In this document: piece after piece, positions 18,368-27,935 of the stretch | How the letters are laid out: the number at the start of each line of letters is the position of its first letter | Position numbering within the stretch: position 1 is the stretch's first letter | Assembly: GCF_964063325.1 (NCBI RefSeq) | Contig: NZ_OZ061315.1 | Span: 1,736,001-1,800,000, forward strand | Reading direction: 5' to 3' | Length of the DNA: 64,000 nt | From: Hafnia alvei | GTDB lineage: Bacteria; Pseudomonadota; Gammaproteobacteria; Enterobacterales; Enterobacteriaceae | Program-made: the position numbers and the translations under genes | Notes under the pieces: model-generated | Told to the model about the DNA's origin: nothing | Database searches by the model: none | The model's input: the letters and a program-made list of their open reading frames with translations, nothing else

Positions 18368-18397
18368 AAACGGCCTTCATATAAGGCCGTTTTTTTT
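18368..18397 (+). terminator. Rho-independent terminator after mukB
   Basis: A stem of AAACGGCCTT with AAGGCCGTTT and a CATAT loop is followed by eight T residues. Confidence 0.92.
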
Positions 18398-18557
18398 GGC
18401 AGAATATAGCCAGTGACGTATCATCATATAATTAACGTGCAATGTCTGGGTCGTTGACGCACCAACCGACACTGAAACGGCAAAATGTCATTTCTATTTG
18501 TATAATTAAGCTAAGGTTCCGAAATTCGGTGCCTGTGAGCTAACTAGGGAGCAAGGG

Positions 18558-20372
18558 ATGGTGCTGAATAACAGATTCCGTCTAAGCCATATGGTTGTCG
18601 GTGGTTCAATAGCAATGGGTGCATTGGCGCTGAGCATCATGACAGCCTATGCAGAAGTTGCTAATCAACCCGTGGTTTCAGTGGCGACCATGAGTGTACC
18701 TCAATCGCGTTCGGCGCTGTTGTCGCAGTTTCCACAGGGCGTTTCGCTGCGTTATTTGAACCAACTTTCTGCGCTCTACGCCGCTAACCACATGCAGCCA
18801 ATGTGGCAAGATCGTACAGCCGTTCAGCAATTTCAACAGCAGCTCGCTGAAGTTGCACTCTCTGGTGTTCAGCCTCAGTTCACCCAATGGGTTCAGGCGC
18901 TGACTAATCCAGATGTTAGTGGCATGGCGCGTGACGCCGTTTTATCTGACGCGATGCTGGGCTATTTGCAATTTGTCTCTGGCGTGAGCGCAACCAAAGG
19001 CAGTTGGCTATACAGCTCGGTGCCTTATGCAATGGCAGAGCCGCCGGCAACGCTGGTGAATAACTGGCAGCTGTCGATTCGTGATGGGCGCTTGAATACT
19101 TTTGTTAAATCGTTGGAACCTGCGCATCCTCAGTATGCCGCGATGCATAAGGCGTTAAAAAATCTGTTAGCGGATGCGCGCCCTTGGCCCGTGGTGAGCG
19201 ACGGCCCGAGTTTAAAACCGGGTGACCTGAGCGCGGATATGCCAGCGCTGCGTGAAGTGTTGCAGCGTACAGGAATGTTGGAAGGCGATTCCAGTGTGAA
19301 GCCAACGCCGGTGCCTGAGGCGCAGCCGTTGCAATCTCCTGCGAGTCAGGATCCTAATGCGGTCATCAGTCCATCAACCACTGCGGTTACTGATTTGACC
19401 AAGCAACAACCATCACCAGAGGCTGAGCCAGCAAAAGCGGCGTCCGTTTCGGTGATCGATAACCGTTATACGCCTGAGCTTGTTGAGGCAGTGAAACGTT
19501 TCCAGCAGTGGCAAGGTTTAGCCAGTGACGGGGTGATTGGCAAGCGCACGCGCGAGTGGCTGAACGTATCGCCGCAAACGCGCGCTACACTGCTGGCCTT
19601 GAATATTCAACGCTTGCGTATTTTGCCGGGAGAAGTAAATACCGGCATTATGGTTAATATTCCTAACTACTCGCTGATTTATTACCAGAACGGCGCTGAA
19701 GTACTTTCATCTCGAGTGATTGTGGGGCGCCCATCGCGTAAAACGCCGCTGATGAATAGTGAATTGAATAACGTGGTAGTTAATCCACCGTGGAACGTGC
19801 CAACAACGCTGATTCGTGAAGATATTGTTCCGAAAGCTATGCACGATCCGGGCTATTTCGAACGCCACGGATATCGCCTGTTTTCTGGATGGAGCAACGA
19901 TGCCGAAGCGGTCAATCCTTATATGATCGACTGGGCGTCTGTGTCGCCGCGTAATTTCCCGTATCGAATTCAGCAAGCACCGGGCGCGAATAATTCGCTA
20001 GGTCGATATAAGTTTAATATGCCAAGCCAAGATGCTATTTATCTGCATGACACTCCAAACCACGGATTATTTGAAAAAGATATTCGTGCGCTAAGTTCAG
20101 GTTGTGTTCGCGTGAATAAGGCTTCGACGCTGGCAAATATGCTACTTCAAGATGCTGGTTGGAACGACGCGCGGGTTTCGTCTGCGTTGAAAGAGGGGAA
20201 TACGAAATATGTTCCGATACGTCATCGCATTCCTGTTCGCCTCTATTATTTGACTGCATGGGTTTCTGAAGATGGCAAGCCGCAGTTCCGCACAGATATT
20301 TACAATTATGATGACACTGTACGTTCAGGGGCAAAAATTGCTGCGCAAGCCGAGCGGCTTTTTCAACTCTAG
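18558..20372 (+). CDS. ldtD: L,D-transpeptidase LdtD
   Basis: LdtD (YcbB) makes 3-3 cross-links in peptidoglycan in the periplasm. The 604-residue product (E. coli 615) has an N-terminal signal or anchor helix at about residues 15-33 and a variable linker rich in Pro and Gln near 255-300. A peptidoglycan-binding domain around 305-345 includes WQGLASDGVIGKRT. The C-terminal YkuD domain has HDTPNHGLFEKD and SSGCVRVN, the catalytic cysteine being about Cys516. It lies between mukB and mepK as in E. coli. Confidence 0.96.
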   Translation: MVLNNRFRLSHMVVGGSIAMGALALSIMTAYAEVANQPVVSVATMSVPQSRSALLSQFPQGVSLRYLNQLSALYAANHMQPMWQDRTAVQQFQQQLAEVALSGVQPQFTQWVQALTNPDVSGMARDAVLSDAMLGYLQFVSGVSATKGSWLYSSVPYAMAEPPATLVNNWQLSIRDGRLNTFVKSLEPAHPQYAAMHKALKNLLADARPWPVVSDGPSLKPGDLSADMPALREVLQRTGMLEGDSSVKPTPVPEAQPLQSPASQDPNAVISPSTTAVTDLTKQQPSPEAEPAKAASVSVIDNRYTPELVEAVKRFQQWQGLASDGVIGKRTREWLNVSPQTRATLLALNIQRLRILPGEVNTGIMVNIPNYSLIYYQNGAEVLSSRVIVGRPSRKTPLMNSELNNVVVNPPWNVPTTLIREDIVPKAMHDPGYFERHGYRLFSGWSNDAEAVNPYMIDWASVSPRNFPYRIQQAPGANNSLGRYKFNMPSQDAIYLHDTPNHGLFEKDIRALSSGCVRVNKASTLANMLLQDAGWNDARVSSALKEGNTKYVPIRHRIPVRLYYLTAWVSEDGKPQFRTDIYNYDDTVRSGAKIAAQAERLFQL

Positions 20373-20550
20373 CAAGCAGTTAGCAAAACCATAGTTTTTG
20401 TAATGTTGTAAATAATAGCCATAAAATTCTGTGATAACCCGCCAACCTTGGCGGGTAGCGGGTTGACTCGATCTTCCATGGCGGTTATGGTGCCTGACGG
20501 TGCGCTTTGGTGCGTGATTTTCAGACATTTTGCCGAGTAAAACATATCTC

Positions 20551-21099
20551 ATGGATCCAGTTAATATTCATCGTCGCAAGTGGTTGGCTTTAGGTGGCGT
20601 TGCTATGGGAATGGCAATGCTACCAGGGCAAGCGTTAGCAACGCTTTCTACACCACGTCCTCGTATTTTGTTACTCAATAATTTAAATACCGGCGAACAA
20701 CTTAAGGCTGAGTTCTTCGACGGAAAAAACTATATTCAGGAAGAATTAGTTCGCCTGAATCATTTGTTCCGCGACTACCGCGCGAATAAAGTAAAAAGTA
20801 TCGACCCTCGCTTATTCGATCAAATTTTTCGTTTGCAGGCGATGATTGGCACACGTAAACCGATTCAACTTATTTCCGGTTATCGTTCCCCGCGCACCAA
20901 TAATGAATTACGCGAGCGCGGCAGCGGTGTGGCGAAACATAGCTACCATACGCTAGGGCAGGCGATGGATTTCCATATTGAAGGTGTCCAGCTAGCCAAT
21001 ATTCGTAAAGCTGCATTGAAAATGCGAGCGGGTGGCGTTGGATATTATCCGCGTAGTAATTTCGTGCATATTGATACCGGCCCCGTTAGAAATTGGTAA
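20551..21099 (+). CDS. mepK: Murein DD-endopeptidase MepK
   Basis: MepK (YcbK) cleaves peptidoglycan cross-links, including the 3-3 links made by L,D-transpeptidases, so its position after ldtD makes functional sense. The product is 182 residues, exactly the E. coli length. A twin-arginine-like leader (HRRKWLALGG, then a hydrophobic stretch to about residue 30) is followed by a peptidase M15-type domain. That domain has ISGYRSPRTN, SYHTLGQAMDFHIEG and FVHIDTGP, the likely zinc ligands. The ATG at 20551 was chosen by homology; the frame is open seven codons further. Confidence 0.95.
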   Translation: MDPVNIHRRKWLALGGVAMGMAMLPGQALATLSTPRPRILLLNNLNTGEQLKAEFFDGKNYIQEELVRLNHLFRDYRANKVKSIDPRLFDQIFRLQAMIGTRKPIQLISGYRSPRTNNELRERGSGVAKHSYHTLGQAMDFHIEGVQLANIRKAALKMRAGGVGYYPRSNFVHIDTGPVRNW

Positions 21100-21141
21100 T
21101 GGCGCTTTAAGACGGTATTATTAGGTAGTCAAAGAGATCCT

Positions 21142-21168
21142 AAACGTCGGCCTTTGCCGGCGTTTTTT
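21142..21168 (+). terminator. Terminator after mepK
   Basis: AAACGTCGGC pairs with GCCGGCGTTT (one G-U pair) around a short CTTT-type loop, followed by a T run. Confidence 0.85.
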
Positions 21169-21182
21169 ATATTGGGGCAAAC

Positions 21183-21830
21183 ATGAAATATAAAATCATT
21201 CCCGTCACTGCATTTCAGCAGAATTGTACTGTTTTATGGTGTGAGGATACGCTTCAGGCCGCGATCGTCGATCCGGGCGGTGAAGCAGCCAAAATTCAGC
21301 GTGAAGTTGAAGCACTGGGTTTAACGGTCACTCAAATTCTGCTGACCCACGGACATTTAGACCACGTGGGAGCCGCTGGCAGCTTGGCGAAAACCTTAAA
21401 TGTGCCGATCTATGGCCCGCAGGAAGAAGATCAGTTTTGGCTGGAGGGGCTGCCAGCTCAGAGCAAAATGTTTGGCCTTGGCGATTGTGATCCCTTGGTG
21501 CCTACCCGTTGGTTAAACGACGGCGAAACCTTGTCGGTAGGTAATGAGACGCTGCAGGTTTTCCATTGCCCTGGTCATACGCCAGGCCATGTGATTTTCT
21601 TTAGTGAAAAATCACGTTTGGCACAGGTAGGCGATGTGTTATTCAGTGGCGGTGTCGGGCGTAGCGATTTTCCCCGTGGAGACCATCAGGCATTGATTAA
21701 CTCAATTAAAACTAAGCTTTGGCCTCTGGGTAATGATGTTGCGTTTATTCCAGGACACGGCCCAATGTCGACTTTCGGTCAAGAGCGCCAGACCAACCCA
21801 TTTGTTCGCGATGAACCTGCGGTTTGGTAG
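21183..21830 (+). CDS. gloC: Type II hydroxyacylglutathione hydrolase GloC
   Basis: GloC (YcbL) is a metallo-beta-lactamase-fold glyoxalase II that hydrolyses S-lactoylglutathione in methylglyoxal detoxification. The 215-residue product (same as E. coli) has the zinc motif THGHLDH at 55-61, then HCPGHTPGH, the metal-bridging Asp in QVGDVLFSGG, and a late His in FIPGHGPMS. The methylglyoxal-producing mgsA lies elsewhere in this window, but the two are not linked in an operon. A bidirectional terminator separates it from aspC. Confidence 0.95.
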   Translation: MKYKIIPVTAFQQNCTVLWCEDTLQAAIVDPGGEAAKIQREVEALGLTVTQILLTHGHLDHVGAAGSLAKTLNVPIYGPQEEDQFWLEGLPAQSKMFGLGDCDPLVPTRWLNDGETLSVGNETLQVFHCPGHTPGHVIFFSEKSRLAQVGDVLFSGGVGRSDFPRGDHQALINSIKTKLWPLGNDVAFIPGHGPMSTFGQERQTNPFVRDEPAVW

Positions 21831-21857
21831 CGTCGTTGTAAATGTTGTTTGCAGAAC

Positions 21858-21884
21858 AAAAAAGGAGCCATTCGGCTCCTTTTG
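21858..21884. terminator. Bidirectional terminator between gloC and aspC
   Basis: AAAAGGAGCC pairs with GGCTCCTTTT around ATTC, with A and T runs on the two sides. It serves both convergent genes. Confidence 0.88.
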
Positions 21885-21902
21885 TCGTTTCAATGCGCGT
21901 AT

Positions 21903-23096
21903 TTATTTCAATACGGCAACAATGGCTTCACACAGCGGTGCCATATTGTCTGGCGTCATTCCGGCTACGTTGACGCGGCCAGAGTTTACGGCATAGACGC
22001 CGAATTCATCGCGCAGGCGGATCACCTGATCTTTGGTGAGTCCACTGAATGAGAACATACCATTCTGCTTGATGATGAAGCTGAAGTCCTGCTCAGCGCC
22101 TTTTTCCTGCAGGGTGTTAACGAACAACTGACGCATACGCTGAATACGTTGGCGCATGTCTGTGAGTTCTTGCTCCCAAATAGTACGCAGGGCTTCATTA
22201 CCCAGAATAGTCGCTACCACCGAACCACCGTGTGCTGGTGGGTTGGAGTAGTTTGCGCGGATAGTGGCTTTAATCTGGCTAAATGCTTTATCGGCGGTTT
22301 CACTATCAGCGGCAACTAACGTGCAAGCACCAACGCGCTCGTTGTAGAGGCCGAAGTTTTTGGAATATGAACTCGCAACCAGCAATTCATCATGCTTAGC
22401 GGCAAAAATGCGCAGGCCCTGTGCATCTTCTTCTAAACCCTTGGCAAAGCCTTGGTAGGCGAAGTCAAACAGCGGTAACCAACCTTTCGCAACAGACATT
22501 TCTGCCAGCGCTTCCCATTGTTCTGGTGTTGGGTCAATACCGGTTGGGTTATGACAGCAACCGTGGAATAGAACCACATCACCGGCTTCTGCTTGCTCTA
22601 AGCTGTTCTGGAGCGCTGCAAAGTCTAACTGATGATTTGCCGCGTCGTAGTAATCATATTCGCGTACCTCAAGCCCTGCGGCGTTAAATACGCTTTTATG
22701 GTTAGGCCAGCTAGGGTTGCTCACCCATACGCGCTTGGCTGAGGTTTTATTGGCAATAAAATCAGCAGCTACGCGCAGAGCACCAGTCCCACCTGGGGTT
22801 TGAGCCGCATGAGCACGTTTGTCCTGAATGATTGGGCTTTCTTTACCAAACAGTAATTCCAGCGTGCAGGTAGCGAAAGCAGGAATACCATCGATGCTCA
22901 GATAGTTTTTCGTGGTTTCGTTTTCCAGCAGATACTGCTCAGCTTTTTTAACGCTGGTCAGAACCGGTGTTTTACCTGTTTCATCTTTATAGACGCCAAT
23001 ACCTAAATTGATTTTGTTGGTACGGGCATCGGCACGGAATAAATCGGCAAGACCTAAAATCGGATCCGCTGGTGCGGCTGGGATATTTTCAAACAT
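21903..23096 (-). CDS. aspC: Aspartate aminotransferase
   Basis: AspC is the PLP-dependent enzyme that interconverts aspartate/2-oxoglutarate and oxaloacetate/glutamate. The 397-residue product is near identical in layout to E. coli (396). The PLP lysine is in SSYSKNFGLYNERVG (about Lys246), and CCHNPTGIDPT and the C-terminal RVNVAGMTPDNM are present. I chose the ATG at 23096 (MFENIPAAPADPILGL); the longer open frame adds 31 residues not in the family. It lies downstream of ompF on the same strand. Confidence 0.97.
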   Translation of the reverse strand: MFENIPAAPADPILGLADLFRADARTNKINLGIGVYKDETGKTPVLTSVKKAEQYLLENETTKNYLSIDGIPAFATCTLELLFGKESPIIQDKRAHAAQTPGGTGALRVAADFIANKTSAKRVWVSNPSWPNHKSVFNAAGLEVREYDYYDAANHQLDFAALQNSLEQAEAGDVVLFHGCCHNPTGIDPTPEQWEALAEMSVAKGWLPLFDFAYQGFAKGLEEDAQGLRIFAAKHDELLVASSYSKNFGLYNERVGACTLVAADSETADKAFSQIKATIRANYSNPPAHGGSVVATILGNEALRTIWEQELTDMRQRIQRMRQLFVNTLQEKGAEQDFSFIIKQNGMFSFSGLTKDQVIRLRDEFGVYAVNSGRVNVAGMTPDNMAPLCEAIVAVLK

Positions 23097-23401
23097 GTAA
23101 GAGCTTCCATGTGTGGGATTGAGCCAGAGAACCATCAGGTTACCGCTACGCCGCGAGCTTGCCAACCGTTTGCCACAAAAAGAATACAAAGTTGTTACCT
23201 GAATGCTTCAATGCCGATAAAAGCACCAAAAATAAGAAGAAAACCAGAAAATTAGGCAGAAAATAGGGCGGTAGAACACGGACTAAAAGTAGGGGAGATA
23301 AATAACTCGTGATGAGTGGAGCCAAACCCTAGATAACAAAAAGCAGAGCCGAAGCTCTGCCTTTGATTCTGTTCTGCTACAACCGCGAGGTTGCCGTCAG
23401 A
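23097..23401. other. Intergenic region between ompF and aspC
   Basis: About 305 bases holding the ompF terminator at its right side and presumably the aspC promoter. I see no gene. Confidence 0.5.
23337..23360 (-). terminator. ompF terminator
   Basis: On the minus strand GCAGAGC-TTCG-GCTCTGC, with the favoured UUCG-type loop, is followed by five T residues. Confidence 0.88.
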
Positions 23402-24517
23402 TTAGAACTGGTATACCAGACCCAGAGCTACGATATCATCAGTTGCGATGCTGTTAGCTTTGGTGAAATCGTTGTCATCAAGCAGGTTGATTTTGTAATC
23501 AACGTAGGTAGACATGTTTTTGTTGAAGTAGTAAGTCGCGCCGACATCAACGTATTTAACCAGATCTTTTTTGCCATCTACGTTGGTGTTCAGGTCTTTA
23601 CCTTTAGACTGCAGGTAAGCAACGGATGGACGCAGACCGAAGTCGAACTGGTACTGTGCAACAACTTCAAAGTTCTGAGTTTTGTTAGCAACACCGGTAG
23701 AACCGTATGGAGTCATGTTGCGAGTTTCTGCATACATAGCTGCCAAGTATACGTTGTTAGCGTCGTATTTCAGACCAGTGGTCCATGCGTCAGCTTTATC
23801 GCCGCCAGCAACGTTACTGTTAGCTACGCGACCACGAGTAACTTGCTCGTTGGTACGGTCAGATGAAGAGTACGCTGCACCAGCGCTGATGCCCATACCG
23901 AAATCGTAAGAGGTAGACAGACCGTAGCCGTCACCGTTCTGCTGCTGGTAGCCACGGCCGTTGTTGCTTTCGGTCGCGTTGCCATTTTTGCCTTGGTACT
24001 GAGCGGCGATGCTCAGGCCGTCAACCAGACCGAAGAAGTTGTTGTTACGATAGGTCGCAACGCCGTTGGTACGGCCAGTCATGAAGTTGTCGGTGTTGGT
24101 GTAAGAGTCACCACCGAATTCTGGCAGCATATCGGTCCATGCTTCAACGTCGTAGATTACGCCGTAGTTACGGCCGTAGTCTAATGAACCGTAATCACCG
24201 AATTTCAGGCCCGCAAAGCCCAGACGGGTTGCGTTTTTAGAAGAGCCATTGCTTTCGGTGTTGTTTACTTTGATGTTGTATTCCCACTGACCGTAACCAG
24301 CCAGTTGGTCGTTGATCTGAGTTTCGCCTTTGAAGCCGAAACGAGCGTAAGACTGGTCGCCGTCTGAACCTTTGTCGTCAGAGAAGTAGTGCAGACCGTC
24401 AACTTTACCGTACAGATCCAGCTTGTTACCGTCTTTGTTATAGACTTCAGCTGCGTTTGCTGCACCGGCTGCTAACAGCGCTGGGATCACTACTGCAAGA
24501 ATATTGCGTTTCATCAT
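23402..24517 (-). CDS. ompF: Outer-membrane porin OmpF
   Basis: This is a trimeric general porin for small hydrophilic solutes in the outer membrane. The 371-residue precursor has a 22-residue signal peptide ending GAANA before AEVYNKDGNKLDLYGK. The constriction-loop stretch TDMLPEFGGD and the strand ATYRNNNFFGLVDGL are typical, and it ends with the terminal Phe (LGLVYQF) needed for Bam-dependent assembly. Placement between asnS and aspC is as for E. coli ompF, which supports the name over ompC. An OmpR-like box lies upstream. Confidence 0.95.
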   Translation of the reverse strand: MMKRNILAVVIPALLAAGAANAAEVYNKDGNKLDLYGKVDGLHYFSDDKGSDGDQSYARFGFKGETQINDQLAGYGQWEYNIKVNNTESNGSSKNATRLGFAGLKFGDYGSLDYGRNYGVIYDVEAWTDMLPEFGGDSYTNTDNFMTGRTNGVATYRNNNFFGLVDGLSIAAQYQGKNGNATESNNGRGYQQQNGDGYGLSTSYDFGMGISAGAAYSSSDRTNEQVTRGRVANSNVAGGDKADAWTTGLKYDANNVYLAAMYAETRNMTPYGSTGVANKTQNFEVVAQYQFDFGLRPSVAYLQSKGKDLNTNVDGKKDLVKYVDVGATYYFNKNMSTYVDYKINLLDDNDFTKANSIATDDIVALGLVYQF

Positions 24518-24691
24518 TGTTACCCTCTAAAGGAGTTATTTTTTTTTTGACACCTGCCACTGCCTAATTTAATTCTGCGCGGAACTATTTCATCACTTAC
24601 GGAACTAAAAGAGAAAGTATGGTGTCTTCCTGTGTCTGCATCGCAGTGTTCCATTCACTAGAGCGATAATCTACATCGAAAATGATACAAA

Positions 24692-24740
24692 ACTATAATT
24701 CGAGTAACAGAACGCAAGAATGTGTTTCAAAATGTAAAAT
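24692..24740 (-). promoter_or_regulatory. ompF promoter with OmpR-like box
   Basis: On the minus strand TTTTACATTTTGAAACACAT (24721-24740) resembles the OmpR F-box consensus. It lies just upstream of a weak -35 (TTCTTG) and, 17 bases on, a -10 TATAGT at 24692-24697. A poor -35 next to a good activator box fits EnvZ/OmpR control. The remainder of the 24518-24844 gap is AT-rich leader and the asnS terminator. Confidence 0.65.
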
Positions 24741-24771
24741 TTTGGGAACTTTGTGACAGGGGTCTAAGTTT

Positions 24772-24808
24772 AAAAAAGAGAGGGGCCAGCATTGCTGGCC
24801 CCTTTTTT
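24772..24808. terminator. asnS terminator (bidirectional shape)
   Basis: AGGGGCCAGC-AT-TGCTGGCCCCT forms a strong stem flanked by A and T runs. It terminates asnS on the minus strand. Confidence 0.88.
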
Positions 24809-24844
24809 GTGATCAAAACGTTGAAATGTTGTTTTATTACTTAA

Positions 24845-26245
24845 TTAGAAGGTTGCGTTTCTTGGTGTGCGTGGGAACGGGATCACGTCACGAACGTTTT
24901 GTACGCCGGTCACATAGGCGATTAAACGTTCAAATCCGAGGCCAAAACCAGAGTGAGGAACGGTGCCGTAACGACGAAGATCGCGATACCACCAATAATC
25001 TTCTTTGTTCAGACCCATTTCTTCTAAACGTGCATCGAGAACGTCTAAGCGCTCTTCACGCTGAGAACCGCCGATAATTTCACCAATGCCAGGTGCTAAC
25101 ACGTCCATTGCAGCAACGGTTTTGCCATCTTCGTTCATGCGCATGTAGAACGCTTTGATGTCTTTTGGATAGTTTTTCACTACCACCGGTGCTTTAAAGT
25201 GCTGTTCTGCTAAATAACGTTCATGCTCAGAAGACAAATCGACGCCCCAGTAGACTGGGTTTTCAAAGGTCTTACCGCACTTAAGCAGAATATCAACCGC
25301 GTCGGTGTAATCCACCTGAGCAAAATCGGAGGTGACAAAACGCTTCAGGCGATCGATGGCGTCTTTATCTACGCGCTGAGCGAAGAACTCCATGTCATCG
25401 GCACGTTCATCAAGCACGGCTTGGAAGACGTATTTCAGCATTCCTTCGGCAACGCCGGCGATATCGTCGAGATCCGCAAATGCAACTTCAGGCTCAACCA
25501 TCCAGAATTCAGCCAGATGGCGGCTGGTGTTCGAGTTTTCCGCGCGGAACGTTGGGCCAAAGGTATAAACCTTAGACAGCGCGCAGGCGTAGGTCTCGCC
25601 GTTCAGCTGGCCGGATACGGTCAGGAACGCTTCACGACCAAAGAAGTCTTCACCGAAATCGACTTTACCTTCATCGGTACGCGGCAGGTTTTCCATATCC
25701 AACGTTGAAACGCGGAACATTTCACCAGCGCCTTCGGTATCAGAAGCGGTAATCAGCGGGGTTGAAACCCAGAAATAGCCGTTTTCATGGAAGTAACGAT
25801 GAATAGCCTGTGCCAGCGTATGACGAACACGAGCCACCGCACCGATAATATTGGTACGTGGGCGTAGGTGAGCCACTTCGCGCAGATATTCGATGCTGTG
25901 GCGCTTTGCCGCCATTGGATAAGTGTCTGGATCTTCAACCCAACCCACGACTTTAACTTCCGTGGCTTGCAGTTCGAAACTCTGGCCTTCACCCGGAGAA
26001 GCAACAACTTTACCGGTGACTTCCAGCGAACAGCCCGTGGTCAGGCGCAAAACATCACTTTCATAATTCGGTAGAGAATTATTAACGACGGCCTGTAACG
26101 GATTAAAGCAGGAGCCGTCATAAACGGCGAGGAAGGAGATACCAGCTTTAGAATCTCTCCGGGTACGTACCCAACCGCGCACGGTGACTTCAGTGTCTAC
26201 CGCGGCACGACCTTGCAGTACGTCGACTACAGGCACTACGCTCAT
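24845..26245 (-). CDS. asnS: Asparaginyl-tRNA synthetase
   Basis: AsnS charges tRNA-Asn with asparagine. The product is 466 residues, the same as E. coli. It has an N-terminal OB-fold anticodon-binding domain (about 1-110, including VRGWVRTRRDSKAG) and a class IIb catalytic core. Motif 2 is within FGPTFRAENSNTSRHLAEF and motif 3 is GFGLGFERLIAYVTG near the C-terminus. It is upstream of ompF on the same strand, with its own terminator between. Confidence 0.98.
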   Translation of the reverse strand: MSVVPVVDVLQGRAAVDTEVTVRGWVRTRRDSKAGISFLAVYDGSCFNPLQAVVNNSLPNYESDVLRLTTGCSLEVTGKVVASPGEGQSFELQATEVKVVGWVEDPDTYPMAAKRHSIEYLREVAHLRPRTNIIGAVARVRHTLAQAIHRYFHENGYFWVSTPLITASDTEGAGEMFRVSTLDMENLPRTDEGKVDFGEDFFGREAFLTVSGQLNGETYACALSKVYTFGPTFRAENSNTSRHLAEFWMVEPEVAFADLDDIAGVAEGMLKYVFQAVLDERADDMEFFAQRVDKDAIDRLKRFVTSDFAQVDYTDAVDILLKCGKTFENPVYWGVDLSSEHERYLAEQHFKAPVVVKNYPKDIKAFYMRMNEDGKTVAAMDVLAPGIGEIIGGSQREERLDVLDARLEEMGLNKEDYWWYRDLRRYGTVPHSGFGLGFERLIAYVTGVQNVRDVIPFPRTPRNATF

Positions 26246-26446
26246 AGATTTCTCTCTTTTATTGATCTTGGATGATAAATAACCTACAGCCCAGATAATA
26301 CGGGCATGTTGCTATGTTACTTGTCATGCAAACAGACACAAGAAGAAATCGCAGACAAATCGCAAGAACTTGACGAGATATTGGGGGATTGAATGAAAAA
26401 AAGGAGAATAATCGATTTTATCAGTAAAAATTGGCGTTTTTTAGGC

Positions 26447-26474
26447 AAAAAAAGAGGGCGTAGCATACACCCTC
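26447..26474 (-). terminator. pncB terminator
   Basis: On the minus strand GAGGGTG pairs with CGCCCTC (one G-T wobble) around a seven-base loop and is followed by seven T residues. Confidence 0.8.
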
Positions 26475-26510
26475 ATAATATTTGTTGTGCGAACGATTAA
26501 ACCAAATAAT

Positions 26511-27716
26511 TTAACTGGCTTTTTTTACCAGCGGTAAATCAAAGGCTTTGCGCAGCGCTTTAACGAAAGCTTTGTCATGGCAAATGGTTTTACCCGGGCT
26601 ATCAGACAGTTTGGCGACGGGCTTACCGTTACACTCAACCAGCTTAATCACAATGTTTAGTGGTTTAACCTCTGGAATATCGCAGGTTAAACGGGTGCCG
26701 ATACCGAAGCCAAGATTAATGCGGTTATGGAAATGACGATACAGCTCTAAGGCTTTTTCGAGATCGAGGTTATCGGAAAACACCAGCGTTTTTGTCATCG
26801 GATCAATGCCCAGTTTTTGGTAATGGGCGATGGCTTTCTCTCCCCATTCAACCGGTTCACCGGAATCATGACGCAGACCTTGATAGCGATTGGCAAACTG
26901 CGGGCCAAAATCGCGTAGGAAAGCATCCATCGTGATGCAGTCGGTGAGGGCAATGCCAAGCTGATCGGGGTATTCATCTAGCCACGCCTGAAGGGCTGCC
27001 CGTTGGCTGTTTGCTAATACCGGGCAAATCTGTTGGTGGGCTTGGAACCACTCATGAGCCTGAGTCCCCATCGGTGCAAGGTCTAGCAGCTGGGCAAACT
27101 TATAGTTGCTGGTGCCGACCAAATGTGGGAAATCCGTTTTCAGCGTTTCAATAATGGCACGTTGGACATCGTGTGAGAAACGACGGCGGGTGCCGAAATC
27201 CATCAGCTTGAAGCCAGAAAGATCGATATCTGCGCTCAGTTGCTTAAATGAATCGAGCTTTTTACGCAACTGTGCCACGGCCATTTCTGGCGTTGCCAGC
27301 GGTGAGCGGGCGCGGTGTACCACTTCACTGATAACGGCGAGCAGTGGGACTTCCCACATAATCACTTCACGCCAAGGGCCAGTGATGCGGATATTGAGGT
27401 GGCCATCTTCGTCACGGATATCGACCTGTTGCGGGTTAAAGCGAAAATCGCGCAACCAGTCCAGATAATCTTTTTTGAAGAAAGGCAGAGTGCTGAGATA
27501 GTTATATTCTTCATCTGTCAGCGCAAGATCGCCCATCAAAGCAACCTGCTGAATAATTTCGTTGGCATAACTGCCCAGTAACTCGTCGCCACGGCAACGA
27601 AATTCAGCCGCTACGGAGAGATTGCGGTAACGATGATACACCGCCTGCTGCATGTGCAGCTTATAGGCGTCAGTATCCAATAATGAAGTTAATATCGGGG
27701 AAGCATGTTGAGTCAT
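26511..27716 (-). CDS. pncB: Nicotinate phosphoribosyltransferase
   Basis: PncB converts nicotinate and PRPP to nicotinate mononucleotide in NAD salvage, using ATP through a phosphohistidine. The 401-residue product (E. coli 400) has the catalytic region FGTRRRFSHDVQRAI near residue 212, with the phosphorylated His, and RHDSGEPVEWGEKA near 290. An obvious NadR operator was not found in the 219-base upstream gap. It is separated from asnS by its own terminator. Confidence 0.97.
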   Translation of the reverse strand: MTQHASPILTSLLDTDAYKLHMQQAVYHRYRNLSVAAEFRCRGDELLGSYANEIIQQVALMGDLALTDEEYNYLSTLPFFKKDYLDWLRDFRFNPQQVDIRDEDGHLNIRITGPWREVIMWEVPLLAVISEVVHRARSPLATPEMAVAQLRKKLDSFKQLSADIDLSGFKLMDFGTRRRFSHDVQRAIIETLKTDFPHLVGTSNYKFAQLLDLAPMGTQAHEWFQAHQQICPVLANSQRAALQAWLDEYPDQLGIALTDCITMDAFLRDFGPQFANRYQGLRHDSGEPVEWGEKAIAHYQKLGIDPMTKTLVFSDNLDLEKALELYRHFHNRINLGFGIGTRLTCDIPEVKPLNIVIKLVECNGKPVAKLSDSPGKTICHDKAFVKALRKAFDLPLVKKAS

Positions 27717-27935
27717 GGCGCGTTACTGCATCCTCGTCAGGGATATTCCACGTTCGGGATAGTCGGCAAAGTCGGAGGAGTATACCTAGTTTATCCCGAG
27801 ATTGAAGCCTCATAACATCATATGACATTTGATAGGTCGAGGATTAAACGTGCCATTTGCAGTAGCACCGATTAAGTTACTGTGCAATTGTACAATATTC
27901 ATACCTTGATCCCAGTCTCGTTTCCTGAACAAATA

